A stretch of DNA of 64,000 bases, taken from Macrobrachium rosenbergii (lineage: Eukaryota; Arthropoda; Malacostraca; Decapoda; Palaemonidae). The stretch's first letter is position 1. Each line of letters starts with the position of its first letter. This document shows positions 26,301 to 38,104 of the stretch, in pieces. A program made the translations under genes and the position numbers. The notes under the pieces are model-generated. The model was not told where the DNA came from and did no database searches. It worked only from the letters and a program-made list of their open reading frames with translations. The stretch covers positions 40,868,606 through 40,932,605 of the forward strand of contig NC_089789.1 in the NCBI RefSeq assembly GCF_040412425.1, read 5' to 3'.

Positions 26301-29300
26301 ATACCAGTAATATTTTAACTAATTTTTCATGGATAACAGTAGTCACAGTATAACAGGCAGTCATTCTACCTGAACGTCCAGCTTCAGACAGTTTTACACC
26401 ACACTGCACTATACTATTTTGCATTTTAATTCACATTGCCTAGTTATTAAAATCTTGTGAAATCATATTACTTCAAATGATGTGGCTGATGTCAGCTGAT
26501 TTGCAAAGTTTGTTTAGTTACACTGATTTTCATGATCATTTTCTGCATACTGTACATTGTTTTAAATTAATTTGGTTCAGAGAATTGCCTAAATCTGAAT
26601 AAATTACATGTGATTGGATGGTTTGATATTACTGGTAAAAACCAGCATCACAAAAGCCATTCATAATTGTCGACAAATAAAAGGAGGAAATATTTTAATA
26701 GCGATAAAACAATGAGAATACCATTATTCAGTGGAACAGCGTTGTGTATAAATACAGCTCTGTAAGTTTAATTTCTTTGGAAAGACATAATGACTATTTC
26801 TTCTACCTTAAAATATCTTTATTAGTGAGAGCAACTGTTCCATTGAGGTTTCTGGGTTTCATAACTACTCTGGGGTCTAATGTGATGATTATGTATTATA
26901 TATTTAAGGACACTTTTAATTCATTACTGTAATTTTGGGCATGTAACGTGATCAATTTGCAGTTTGTTGAACATTTCCATTATAAATTAACACAAGAAAA
27001 AATACATACATTGATCATTTTTCTGTATTTTTTTGCAATGAAATAATTTTTTTAGTAAAAATGCTTGTTAAATCTTATTCCTTTGAAAAAAGTGAGAACT
27101 TAGTAAGTATGTACGTCTGTACTTTGAACCTAGAGGGAAATTTTCGAAGATATTAAATTATCAAAATATTTGCGATATGCAGACTATTGAACGTGGTTTC
27201 ATCTCATATATTTGTAACCTTGAATGTATTACTAAAAAGGAATATTTATACAGGTCACCAATGGCTATCCAATGTACTTGGCGTGCAGCCTGTAAGCGGC
27301 TGGTCAGTGGATCCCTTTGGACATGGCGCTGCCGTGCCTTATTTACTCCATGAGTCAGGGTTAAAAGGCACAGTAATTCAGCGCATACACTATGCATGGA
27401 AGCAGTGGCTAGCTGAACAGCAGCTGGGAGATTTCCATTGGCGGCAAGTCTGGGATACTACAGGGGACAGTGATATTCTCTGTCACAACCGACCTTATGA
27501 TATATACTCTATAAAACATTCCTGTGGCCCCCATCCACAGATCTGCCTTGGATATGACTTTCGAAAGGTACGATAAACAAAAGTGCAGTTTTCCAGCATT
27601 TGAGTAATGTATATTATTGTCAGATAATAGTGTAAATTTTAATGTGAAACCTGTCATATTTTGTGCATACATGTTTGTCTTAACTGGACAATTGTAACAT
27701 TTTCAATTATTTGCAGGTACCTGGAGAATACACCGAGTACACTATAAAGTCAGTGCCAATAGATGATCATAATGTGAAACAAAAAGCAGAGTTGCTGTTG
27801 GAGCAGTATGGGCGCACGGGTTCACTATACCCACACAATGTTGTTCTTGTTCCTATAGGAGATGATTTTAGATATGATCATGCAACTGAGTGGGACCAAC
27901 AGTATGCTAGCTATTCTCGACTGCTAAACTTTATTAATAGTGATCCTAAATATCATGCTAATGTTCAATTTGGAACGCTTAAAGACTACTTTGCTGAGGT
28001 GCAAAATCGAATGCGTGATTACCCAAGTCTTCAAGGTGACTTTTTTGTGTATAGTGATATCTTTAGTGAAGGCCGTCCTGCTTATTGGAGTGGTTATTTT
28101 GCTACTAGGCCTTATTGGAAAGTGTTAGATCGTCAGTTAGAAGCTTCTTTACGGTCTGCTGAGATTCTGTATACTTGGGCATATGCTTGGGCTGTTCAGG
28201 AGGGTCAGGCTCGGGTTGTACAACTCTTAGAAAAAGATTATGAAAAACTAGTGCGGGCCAGAAGGAACTTAGCTCTATTCCAGCATCATGATGCAATAAC
28301 TGGAACATCAAAATCGTACGTGATGCACGATTATGCCATCAAGCTTCATGAGGGTCTTCATGACACTATAGCTTTAGCAGGGGAGGCAGCAGAGGCACTC
28401 CTGTTGACGCCTGGAGCAATGGCATCTTTAGACCACCGAGCTGCCCCTCTTCACCATCTTCAGCCAGACTTTGAACGGTCTACTTACGAGCGATTGCCTC
28501 GTAAGCTGCCAATAACTGTACCAAGAGATCAGCCTCGTCTAATGGTGATGTTTAACTCTTTAGGTCAACGTCGATACGAAGTTGTCAAGGTGTTAATTTC
28601 AACCCTTGATATAAGAGTTACTGATGAGCATGGTCATGAGGTTCCTATTCAGATAAATCCAGTATGGAATGATACTGGTAATGGTATGGCCATTCTTTCC
28701 ACCCAGTATGAGCTCTTGTTTGTTGCAGATCTACCCCCACTGAGTGTTATTACATACAGTATTCATCGCACTCACGATAGTACCATGGACAACAGGGCTT
28801 CCGTATACTCCAATAACTATGCTCCAGCCCCTGACCAGAATTATTCCCCTCCGTTTGAAACACGTGATGTCCTGCCAGGTGACATTCAGCTTGAAAGTGA
28901 TCACCTCAAACTACTCTTTGATGGTACAACTGGAATGCTCCGTTCCATAACTGACAAAACTAGTGGTCACGTTACCCAGACAGCAATACGCTATGCTGCA
29001 TATCCCTCAGCACAGTTCAAGTCTGGTGCCTACCTATTTAAACCTGACCCTAATGCAAGAGAACCGGAAGAAGATGTTCTTTCAGGAGCTAAACCTCGCT
29101 TGTTTATTCACTCTGGTCCTGTGGCATCAGAGTTAAGTGTCATGTTTGGAGCTGTACTGATGCATACAACACGAATTCTCCACACTGCCCACCAACCTCT
29201 TTCTTCAGCAGTTTACATGGAGAACACATTCAATTTAGGGGGGAAGTACAACAGCACAGAGACTCCTGGATTTCCTCCCCACTTCCGCGAGACAGAAATG

Positions 29301-32300
29301 TTTATGCGTATCATGACAGACATTGACAATGGAGCTGAGCCTACATTTTACACTGACCAAAGTGGTTTGAATATGCAAAAACGTGTTCGTGTCCAGCGTA
29401 TTGGTATACAAGGAAACTATTATCCAATAACATCATCCACTATGATTGAAGATAGTGGTCCAGGAAGACGTTTAACTCTTCTGACAGACCATGCAACTGG
29501 CGCTGCTGCTTGGCAGCAGGGCTGGTTAGAAGTCATGGTGGAGAGGAGAACTTTCTATGATGATGCCCGAGGCATGGGGGAAGGTGTGACTGACCAGAAA
29601 CGCACTGTCGGGCGTTATTGGCTCTTAGTGGAGAATACCCAAGGGCCAGAACCTGTTGCTCGCCTTTCACTAGCAGCTCATCATTTGAGTAATGACCTGA
29701 ACTACCCTACAATTCCACTTATCAACGAAGGACTTAATGCTGATCAGCTTAATTCAGGGGCACACTTGATTACTCGACCATTGCCTTGCCCCCTCCACTT
29801 GATGACATTCCGAACTCTACCTGAGCCTCAGTACCCAAGTTTGTTACCATCCAGAGCTGCCCTTATGATATTCCACAATCAGGCACCTTCATGTACCACA
29901 TCAGCTGCTGTAGAGACTTGTAGTGGCCTAAATGATTCTCCATTCCCTGGTACAGAGCTCACCCTACAGGTAAGAATTCACTGTAAATTTTAGTTTTTTC
30001 TTACTAATCCCAGCGTTTCAACCATTTTGCTGACATTAGTTTGATGGTACAGTAGTTGAATATTTTGATGTCAAAATTTGTATTTGGTATTATTAATAAT
30101 AATAATATGAAGTTAGGGATATTTTCAATTCAAAGTTTTAAATTTTCTTTTGTCTAAACCACAGAAATATTTTTATTACCCTTTTGTGGGTATAGAAAAA
30201 AAATATATAGGGCATGTAGTAGATCTTGCTTCATCTATACTGAACTTGCCCAAATATGTATTGTACTTTCCTTCCTGTTGCCAATACCAGCCTGTAAAAA
30301 CTTTTTAAACAGCTCATTCCCATTATTGAAGACCAAGGACCTATCTTGTAGATAACAGCAGTACTATTATTACTTAAGGAAAATAATTCATGGCCATTTA
30401 AGTATGACTTAGAATTCAAGATTTCTTGGGTTAAAATTGATGCAGGCTATATAACCTAGTGCAACAGTCCTACTGATGCCAAACAGCAGTGCTTAATGGG
30501 AGTAACAAAACTATAGGTATTGGCATTTATCCTTGTCTTGAAAATCTGACAACTGGTAATATTGTTAAGTGCATTTATATTATTAGGCATATTGTATAGT
30601 TAAACATCAGATGCTTTCCTTTCTAGATTTCAAAGTCAAATATGTACCATCATATACTTGACTCCACTAGTTGGCTTCAATAATATCAGCTTCAATAATA
30701 TGAGCCAATATAACAAATTCTTTTAAGTACTTTGTTTTTCATAGTACACAAACCTAAGCCATTTATGTATGAATACTCCTCAGTGCCAGCTGGAAAGTCA
30801 TTGAAATTTGGTAACAAGGTGATTAACTGGACATAAGCAGGAGAGTTGTGGGGCAACACCCACTCACTGTAAGCATGCACTTTTTCTTTGCTACCAGATA
30901 TTTGAGGTGGGATTATTATGAAAGGTTCTGGTTTGGACACTAGGAAAAAAACAAATTAAAGATTTGGTATTTGTTTCTGTGGAAATACACCATTGCCTTA
31001 TATGTAGAAACTCACTATGTAGGTGGGAGGATAGTCTCTCAACTCACTGGCAAGCTGAATCTTCACCCAGAAAAGATATGCTCAAGGTCACATTCATGAG
31101 CAGGGGACAATAATCTTCTGTAACCTCTTATATAATCTGGCATAGAAAGCAAGATTTATAGGGCCGTAAGCTATAATGAGATATGTCTGAACTCTTGCTG
31201 CAGGAAAACTTTGGCAAACCACCAAGTGCTAGCCCTAAAGAAAGGGTAGCACCAAAATGTTAGTTATTGTCTGGGTTAATCAAATTGATGAGTTCAGATG
31301 AAGGGGAGAGAGAAGGAAGTAACACCTTACAAGCCAAGGCTCTAAGATCGAATGCTCAGAGAGAGACCCACTGAACCTCCAACCTTATGCCATCCAAGTA
31401 CTGTACATTAGATGAAATGTTTATTTTTGACTGAGAGGAGCTTGGAGACTACACAACCTCTTCAGCAGCCACCACAGGACAACATCCCTGAAGTAAAATG
31501 AGGTAAAGGTAGTCTGGCTCCACCAAGCACCTGACATCCTTGCCTGTGAAACTGAGGAGTTTCTCCAAATGGCTAGGGATGGGCCAGTGCCCTTAGCTTC
31601 ATAAGCTTTCACCAAATGATCGTTTTATGAAGCTAGAAAAAAAAAGGTTGCTCTTGATATGAATGTACCCTCTTCAGCAAGCCAGAGGAGAATGAGTAGA
31701 ATTTAGGGAGAGAAGGAGAGGCAGTCCAGGAGGAAGGAGCTGAAAAGATCCGGCAGTATCAAAGCCAGGGTAACCTCTGAAGAAACCAGTGAACTTCGTT
31801 TTGCCCTCCTGCACTGCATACATTAACCAGCACACTCATTGCAGGACAACAAAACTGGTTACACTAACACCAAGGACATAAAGCAGCCAAATACCCACTT
31901 AGAACATTTGTGGTTCACTTCGTGTGTTCAAATAACATTGAACAAAAAACTCAAGCCCCATATATACAATAAAAAAGATGGAACTTTCAAGTTACAACTT
32001 AATGGGCAGTTACAGTGCAGCAAGATGTCTTAACCACAGCCAAAGAAAAAGTGCCAGCTCATGGCAGGTGAGTAAGGGTTTCTTACTTACTCACTCTCCA
32101 ACCTCCAATTAACCACCCTGTTGCCAAGCTTCAATGATTGTTTCTAGTTTACCACAAGGAGTACTCCTACATACAAGACTGGTTTGTATTTCCCCAGGAA
32201 CAATTACACACCCTGGTTGAATTCACCTTCAATATACCTTAGTACAGAGTTGACTTCAATACGGACAGTTATTGCACTTTCCTCAGTGTATCATGCATAT

Positions 32301-34669
32301 ACAAACATTTTCTAGCGGCTTAGCATAAAAGTCCTCTAAGGTTGAAGTATCAATACTTTTTAGATGAAAATAACTTTTTTTATATGCAATTACAATGAGA
32401 TGAAGCAGATACAATCCCTGGATAAAATACTGTATAAGTTACAAGCAAAGTTCAGGATTAACTTGTAAAGGAAAGTGCAAAATTAAGAGCATCATTGATT
32501 TCTGGCTAGCTGCTATGTCAACTGCAGCCTCATCATAAACTTTAATGTTCATGCATATGCACATTCAGTGATGCAATGACCTGTTTCACTGCTTCCAACT
32601 CATCTTGAGCCCTGTAAATAAAAAAAAACGTTCACATTATGGTTTGGATTAATTCATATTTAATTAGCTAACATTGATTAGGTTAAACTACTATATAAAC
32701 TCGTAATTAACAAAGCAGTATTCTTTAAAATAAGTGTCACAACACTAACAGAATTCCCATAACATACACAATCTGTAGCAAAAATATGACTTCAGTATCA
32801 AGTACATAGTGGTCAGCAATGTTTGGATGCACAGTCATCTTTGAACCCCTTTTCTTCCACTTGAAAAGTAAGAAGACCAGAGTTGGATAGATTCCCTCGA
32901 TGATAGCCAGAAGATGGGAAACTAGTTGGGCTAGTTATGACTGTGATACCATCCACTTTGCACTTCCTAATATAACCATGGTACAGGGGAAAAAACAGGT
33001 GCTTCCGTCTCTTCTGCATTGATGTGTGGCTGTGTGGAAGGAGTGTTTCTTTCCCCACGATAAACCCAAACAACCCACATACAGAACAAACAATGCCTCA
33101 TCCCATGGCTTTTACCAAGAGAGGTGGTCACATGGTGGAGCACCAATTGAAAAAAAAAAAAAAAAAAAAAAGAGGTGGACTTCCCTAGAAGACATTATAA
33201 CACATCTGGGAGAATTCTTGCACCTAAGCCTCCATGACAAAGGAATACTTTCCATGTGTGTTTTAACATAAGTTTAAACGTGTACCCTAATTAAGATATT
33301 TTTCTTTGCAGCTTGCACATGCAGCTTGCACAAAGGAATGGACTGCCATCTTGATCAAAGCTGACAGCACCTCAGTTCTGTACACATTAGCAGACACAAA
33401 CCACAACAAGGCTGTAACAAACACAAGGCCAATTTACTATAGGTCTTCCTGAAACAGGTCGTTTGAAAGTCACTAGTCCGAAACAAATTGCTATGAGGAA
33501 ATACCATACTAGGATAGCAACAGTTAATCAATCATATTAACTTCAGTGACAGCCTTATTACAGCTCCACTCTAAAACAATTGAAATTAGTCACTGTTTTC
33601 CAGATCTGAGAAACAGGCAGAAGCAGCATGTAAATTTGTTACTGTCAAAACATGTCTTGTTTGGTACAGGTCCCAGAGGGACAAAACTCCCCTAGCACCC
33701 AGTGAGAAGGGGAACTAGGAAATTCTACACTCTAAAATAGTCTCAAGTACCTTGGTTATAGGTGCAGGCAATTGAAGTGGTTATAGGCAAGATTTTAACA
33801 AAACCCCTTAAAAACATTAAGCCATGCTGTCACACAAAATATAAAAACTTTCATGATAATTATTTGGATACTTACCTACTGTTAAAGTTAGCTTTTATCT
33901 TTGCACCTAATGGCACAAAGATATAAGCTAACTTTAACAGTAGGTAAGATTCATTCCCAATAATAATGGTTGCTGAACACACACAAACTTGTGACTAATC
34001 TAGTTTTTTTTTTTTACCATCTACCTTTATTCTGGAGTTAAATATCTCCCACCTTTATTCTGAAGTCAGTGTTCAGCAGATAAGCAGCGAGCAGAGATAA
34101 GCTCCAGATTTTTCATGTCAAGGATCTTTCTTTTACCATCGGTATTAAAATGGACTGAATAAAAAGTCCCTTCACTTTCCCCGTTTTCCTTGGTTTTTCC
34201 GTCTATCTATTATGAATAAAGGTCATTTCATCCAAAGTTCTTCTAGGAGTTTTAAAGATCAACATGCATCCTTTCCCTGGCTGTCCTTTGAAGTGTATCA
34301 TACCTTTGAAAATGACTGATGAGTGAAAATGGCAAAAATTTACTTTCAGGTTGTAGCCTGTGTATTTTATAACTAGTTTACATGAGAATTTGAAAGCATA
34401 GGAGAGTAATAAATTTAAATTAACAGGTCACACGTTGTCCTGTACAGACAATATATTTATATCAACTGTGTAGTAACATGCTTCAAACAGCAGTTGCTTT
34501 CATAATATTTTTTTCATTTCAGGTTGGAAGTATACAACTGACATCCCTCACAGCAACTAGTAGTCAAGGTCCCATCACCTCCTTGCCAGAGCTGCATATC
34601 CCTCACCACCGTCTCCGTGCCCTTACTCTCACTTTCCCACAGCCCCCTCCACCAACCCCAGCTGATTAA
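19877..34669 (+). CDS. Class II alpha-mannosidase (GH38), Golgi alpha-mannosidase II / ManIIb-like, 5 visible exons, N-terminus missing
   Basis: Hydrolyses alpha-mannose residues during N-glycan trimming in the Golgi lumen. Exons: 19877-20040 (or to about 20047), 26001-26134, 27254-27567, 27717-29969, 34523-34669; junction phases 2, 1, 0, 0 fit, giving about 1003 codons plus TAA. Family signatures seen in order: PHSHNDPGW (from 19889), VTGGWVM, DPFGH (from 27310, catalytic Asp), [23 protein letters not shown] (about 28278), then the C-terminal beta domains. The zinc ligands known from Drosophila GMII (two in HxD, the Asp of DPFGH, the His of QHHD) are all present. The segment [14 protein letters not shown] differs from the MAN2A1 type and suggests the insect ManIIb/ManIII branch; this is inference from memory. 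Family proteins start 80-170 residues before PHSHND, so a cytosolic tail, membrane anchor and stem are missing, presumably in exons left of the window. The family call is very sure, the subclass moderate. Confidence 0.93.
20215..20258 (+). pseudogene. Second copy of mannosidase exon end, intact donor
   Basis: It repeats [15 protein letters not shown] exactly, followed by GTAAGT at 20259. No 5' exon part and no clear in-frame acceptor lie directly upstream; the nearest AG (20125-20126) opens a frame with a stop before this copy when joined to exon 1 at 20040. Confidence 0.8.
20384..20427 (+). pseudogene. Third copy of mannosidase exon end, intact donor
   Basis: It encodes [15 protein letters not shown] with GTAAGT at 20428. 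A reading frame runs open into it from about 20296, so an exon starting at an upstream TTTTCCAG could in principle carry it, but the phase needed does not match exon 1. Confidence 0.75.
21404..21520 (+). repeat. CT and (TCC)n array
   Basis: CT about 30 bp then TCC about 60 bp. Leu/Pro/Arg open frames here are artefacts. Confidence 0.95.
22413..22482 (+). repeat. (CT)n array, 70 bp
   Basis: In mannosidase intron; uninterrupted. Confidence 0.97.
22780..22834 (+). repeat. GAA / GA array
   Basis: GAA about 20 bp then GA about 35 bp. Confidence 0.95.
23030..23185 (+). repeat. Tandem duplication around a CT array
   Basis: GGCATTCGTGAATTTCCTAA and GGCATTTGCGAATTTCTTAA, each followed by TCGGTCC, a CT run and TTTTAACAT; the CT run is 18 bp in the first copy and 46 bp in the second. 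Confidence 0.8.
23306..23383 (+). repeat. (ATT)n array, 78 bp
   Basis: One interruption near the left end (ATC). Confidence 0.95.
23600..25990. other. Intron sequence, nothing recognised
   Basis: AT-rich, no SSR, no recognisable exon or repeat between the ATT array and the second visible mannosidase exon. Confidence 0.6.
26001..26134 (+). CDS. Mannosidase visible exon 2 (VTGGWVM region)
   Basis: Acceptor GTCTTTTCAG ends at 26000; donor GTATGT starts at 26135. The first G completes the split codon from the previous exon (AG|G = Arg in the family-expected reading). It encodes [20 protein letters not shown], then [11 protein letters not shown] and DQLIE; the last codon is split G|GT (Gly). Spacing from the WSEIS motif to VTGGW matches human MAN2A1 residue for residue if WYER is included. 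Confidence 0.93.
27254..27567 (+). CDS. Mannosidase visible exon 3 (catalytic nucleophile DPFGH)
   Basis: Acceptor TTTATACAG ends at 27253; donor GTACGA at 27568. It encodes [20 protein letters not shown], then [23 protein letters not shown] and [12 protein letters not shown], ending DFRK. The Asp of DPFGH is the nucleophile and a zinc ligand in Drosophila [16 protein letters not shown] replaces the SYDIPHTCGPDP wording of the MAN2A1 type, the main reason for suggesting the ManIIb/ManIII branch. Confidence 0.95.
27717..29969 (+). CDS. Mannosidase visible exon 4 (large 2253-bp exon: rest of catalytic domain plus C-terminal domains)
   Basis: Acceptor TTATTTGCAG ends at 27716, donor GTAAGA at 29970. 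The exon is uninterrupted for 751 codons, phase 0 at both ends. It starts [12 protein letters not shown] and contains [29 protein letters not shown], the zinc histidine in [10 protein letters not shown], then [17 protein letters not shown] and a [10 protein letters not shown] stretch typical of the C-terminal half. One such long exon beside small flanking ones is unusual for a decapod gene and would fit an old intron loss. No frameshift or stop is present, so the gene looks intact here. Confidence 0.96.
30690..32090 (-). repeat. Dispersed repeat (DIRS-like element 3' region), copy A
   Basis: It shares long gapped similarity with 40310-40610 and 41430-42400: for example GGCAAGCTGAATCTTCACCC versus GGCAAGTTGAATCTCCACCT, and the phrases CTTCTGTAACCTNNTATA and CTGTGANACTGAGNAGTTTC. 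It encloses recombinase fragment A, so it is most simply the non-coding end of the same element. It occupies much of mannosidase intron 5. Confidence 0.65.
31415..31625 (-). mobile_element. Tyrosine-recombinase C-terminal fragment, DIRS-like (copy A), in mannosidase intron 5
   Basis: It reads [13 protein letters not shown], then [20 protein letters not shown] and YFRDV, matching the C-terminal block AHxxRxxxTSLAF...[21 protein letters not shown]. The catalytic HxxR is YxxK here. Antisense to the host gene. Confidence 0.72.
32542..32611 (-). CDS. Candidate terminal exon, antisense within mannosidase intron 5
   Basis: On - a long T run and TATTTACAG precede a 70-bp stretch reading [20 protein letters not shown], then EH and TAA. 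Composition is exon-like, but 22 open codons occur often by chance and no upstream partner exon was found. Confidence 0.2.
33871..33948. repeat. Near-perfect 33-bp inverted repeat with 12-base loop
   Basis: The left arm 33871-33903 begins CTTACCTACTGTTAAAGTTA; the right arm 33916-33948 is its reverse complement with one mismatch. It lies in mannosidase intron 5, so it would be transcribed. Flanks are weakly complementary too, suggesting a short MITE rather than a gene. Confidence 0.8.
34523..34669 (+). CDS. Mannosidase last coding exon
   Basis: Acceptor TTTTTTTCATTTCAG ends at 34522. It encodes [20 protein letters not shown] through [16 protein letters not shown] and TAA at 34667-34669. In phase with exon 4 (..TLQ | VGSI..). 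Family members end with a similar short strand that reads roughly LTSLT...P(M/L)E(I/L). Confidence 0.88.
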   Translation, partial: VGSIQLTSLTATSSQGPITSLPELHIPHHRLRALTLTFPQPPPPTPAD

Positions 34670-34814
34670 ACTTACACATCTTTATATTGTGACTTTAATT
34701 GCCCGCAATTTTCTCCAGCTTTCTTAGGTATTCTATACAAGGAACTATATACTGCACATATGTATCCAATTCAAACTATTGTATTGGTGTTATCTCCTAT
34801 CTGTTTTTTGTTTA

Positions 34815-34820
34815 ATTAAA
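34815..34820 (+). terminator. Candidate poly(A) signal of the mannosidase gene (ATTAAA)
   Basis: ATTAAA, the commonest variant poly(A) signal, lies about 145 bp after the stop codon in an AT-rich stretch. No AATAAA is closer; one follows near 35270. Unverified. Confidence 0.35.
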
Positions 34821-34829
34821 ATATTTTTA

Positions 34830-37800
34830 TAACCAAAACATTCTCTCTGGAACCAAACAAAATTGACAAAAATTAATGTTCATAGAAGTTTATGAGACGT
34901 ATGAGAAACTGTATTAAAAGCTGATGTCAGCTAAAACATATCTCACATCACACAAGATTTATGAGATTCCCCATGGTGCATTGATTGTAAGTTCAGTTCT
35001 TGTTCTTTAAATACTTTGCTCTCATTACAGTTATTTCATTTGAAATGTTCTGGAACTGAAAGGGGTTCTAATGGATAAGGAGTTAAGTAAACATGAAATA
35101 CATAACAAAAAGCAATCTGCGCTAATTCCCATCATAGGGGTTAGTTAATGCTGAGATTACAAGTTATATTGTAATCATTTTACTGATTCTTAAATCAAAC
35201 CAACTTAAACACCATCTTATCATAATTTTCAGTAATGAAATTATGACTTCTAACCTTTTGTTTAGATTAATAAATAAACTAACTGAAAACCACTAAACAA
35301 CAGCAGCAACTATTTTGGCAAATAGTCATATATAAATATTTTAAAATGTGGCCCTTTAAGTACAGGTATTTACATTTTTATAAAAATGTCCAGCAGAGAT
35401 ACCTAATTTAAGAAATGTTGCAAATATTGAAAACAGTTATACACACCAATGCAGAACAGCCAATTATAAATAATGCATTATGTAGCCAAGCTAGAAATGT
35501 ATAAAAACTTAAATTCAAATTGTTTTTTTAGCTATAGGGTTTTGATAGAGCCATCTACAGTATATGAAACTGAGTACATACATACTATCCAAAATATAAT
35601 TTTTAAACTTTTTTTTGTTCCACAGAGACCCATTACTTGCACTTAGCCTATCATGCATCTGCATGAAGCCCCAGACATTCAAATCACAAGAGAGAGAAAG
35701 AGAGGATTGGGGGTCCAGGATAGTGGGACATGGGAAAGTTTGGATCACTTACTGTGTTGTCTGGATCAGCTATGATAGAAAGGAGAGCTAGGAGGATGGT
35801 TGTTACTGTAAAAGCAATGGGTCAGTGTAAAAGAAATAAATTTGCTTCAATAAAAGTTAAGTTTTACCACAAATCCATTACTGTACTTTTACTTGGCAAC
35901 TTATGTGGGAGAAAATATATGACTGAGCAAAAGTGAGGCTGTGGAGTAAGAAATGGGCTCAACCCAAGGCTCTAAAGGACTAACAGGGTCATGCCTGACT
36001 TACATGAATTGGACAGTTATGAGGGCGAGGTTTCCACAACAATATCCCCACAAGAGGTTGCTAAAGTCCAACCCGGCACTACTACAAGCCCAAATGAAAA
36101 AGCATCCATGAATCTGCGAGTACTGTATGAGGTAAAAACTTGCAAAAGTACTCCTCCAAGTGCCTCGTAGCAGAACTGAAGCTATATCTAGATTCTTTTT
36201 AAATAAAAGGGTGGTAGACAGTGCCCTTGATCTCATGATGTCTGACCTGATTCCCGTGACTTATGAATACTTATTGCTGTGCAAGAGGTTTTAGGACAAT
36301 ATTTCTAGTCACTGACAATTACAACATTGAATGGCCACACTTTCAATCCATGGTCTATAATACTGAGGAGTTCTACTTTGAAGTGCAAAAAGAAGTCATT
36401 GACAGGTACTGAGATCCATCTACAGGCACTTGAAATCTATGTCCATAAATTATGTATCTAGTAATGGTTTTTTATATTCCTCTGGTGTAACAATTTTGTC
36501 CTTTCTTCTGATAAAGATGCCTATATCTTTACTTAAAAACACTGAAGCAACATGACTGCACAAGGGGTTATTTAAAATTGTGATGAAAATATGCTGAACT
36601 GCATTTACACATACACACAAGAATGTGAAGGCTAATAAAAATGAAGCAGCAGTCAAGAAAAAGTAATCTACTTTGTATACAAAAAATTAGAATGAGCATT
36701 AAGACTTGACTTTTAATTGAATGATTTGATTTTTGTGTTAACTGGCATCATGACCACTACTGAAAGCTGACAAAGAAAATGGTCAAGTTGCATGGGTAAG
36801 CTGTTCTGGGGATACTGCTGTGGGTAAGAAACACTATTTAATTCATCTCTACAGTGCCTCTGTGAGATCCCCTAGGTGATAGCTCTTGATGTCATTTTAA
36901 ATAAAGTTCTTTATCAGAGAATCTGATCCTGAAGGCATATCTAGATCCAAATGCATCTCCACTGGAGGATGGCTGATAATATCCCACAAGAAAAGTATTA
37001 CATTTACCTTGCAATGGTTTGGAATATGTTCAACAAACCACATATGACTTCAACTAAAGATAGAGCTCTAAAGTACAAAACAAAGGAAGGGTAATGGCAC
37101 TTACAAAAATGTGAAAGAGATAATTAAAAACAGTGGTGAGCATAAAGACAAGTATTTATGAATGAAACTTCTCTTATCTGAGAACCAAAAATACATGTGA
37201 AGGGTAAAATATAGGGCACATGCAAGAGAAGCTTAGCAACAAAGAAAGGCAGCAAGCACAACACAAAAAATGCAACTCTAGGCATTCATGGCCGTAACGT
37301 GTGTAGGAAGCAGTACTGTAATAACTAATATAACTAGGGAACCTTCAAGTCACATTCATCTGGGACCCCAGCCTGATGGAAAACAGTACTATCTTTTAAA
37401 ATCTATGGTACTACCTCTCAAAATTAATTAGTTTAAAGATAGTACATAAAAATATTTTTAATCACCATTGAAACCTACCTGAATGGAAGAAATCTTGATG
37501 CCCATATAATGCTGGATAAAATCAGTCACTTCCATTCATGTATAAAATGAATATATAAAATCAGTAGACTGTAATGTCCTGTTGACAACATACACATCAG
37601 CTATATGGGATTCACGAGCTCACTTCAAATATCCTTCCATCTTGCGTGGGAATGTGTTGGAAAGTCAGATGGTGCCAATTTTCTTCTGAAAGAAAAAATT
37701 TAATAAAGTTAAAAGAAATAATCTTAGAAATTGTGGTTTTCAAACATTTACAACACAACATACAAACCCTCATTAGGCATAAGCTTACATCTTCCTGCAG

Positions 37801-38040
37801 ATCAGTGAGTACACTAGTAATATTGTATGAAGCTTCCTATGTCCTTCCAGCAGCTAAAGGTACTGTTGTTAAGCTGCTCTTTAAGAGGGGCACCAGCTCA
37901 CATAACTGAACAAACAAATATTTTGTTTGGTGAAGTCTAATGCAGTTTTAGAGAGGGAATTCAACTTTCAAAGTGAAAATGGCACTTTTTCAAAATGTGT
38001 ATCTGACTGGAAAATGTATAACCAAAAACCTGACAAAGAA
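34830..38040. other. Intergenic, apart from recombinase fragment B nothing recognised
   Basis: AT-rich with broken short frames; likely more old repeat material, not assignable by eye. Confidence 0.5.
36000..36240 (-). mobile_element. Tyrosine-recombinase C-terminal fragment, DIRS-like (copy B)
   Basis: It reads RSRALSTTLLFKKN, then VLLRGTWRSTFASFYL, the same block as copy A (R of HxxR kept) but from a clearly different subfamily, nearer RALSTTLLFKKN types. Followed by unrelated sequence. Confidence 0.65.
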
Positions 38041-38104
38041 AGGGGCCCAAATGAGTGGGAAACAAACATGACAATAAAATGTACAGGAAAATAGGATATA
38101 CCAA

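Noticed and set aside
32813..33073. 86-codon - strand open frame (…[18 protein letters not shown]…)
   Set aside because: Protein-like in composition, but no family recognised and no splice or start context; it adjoins old repeat material.
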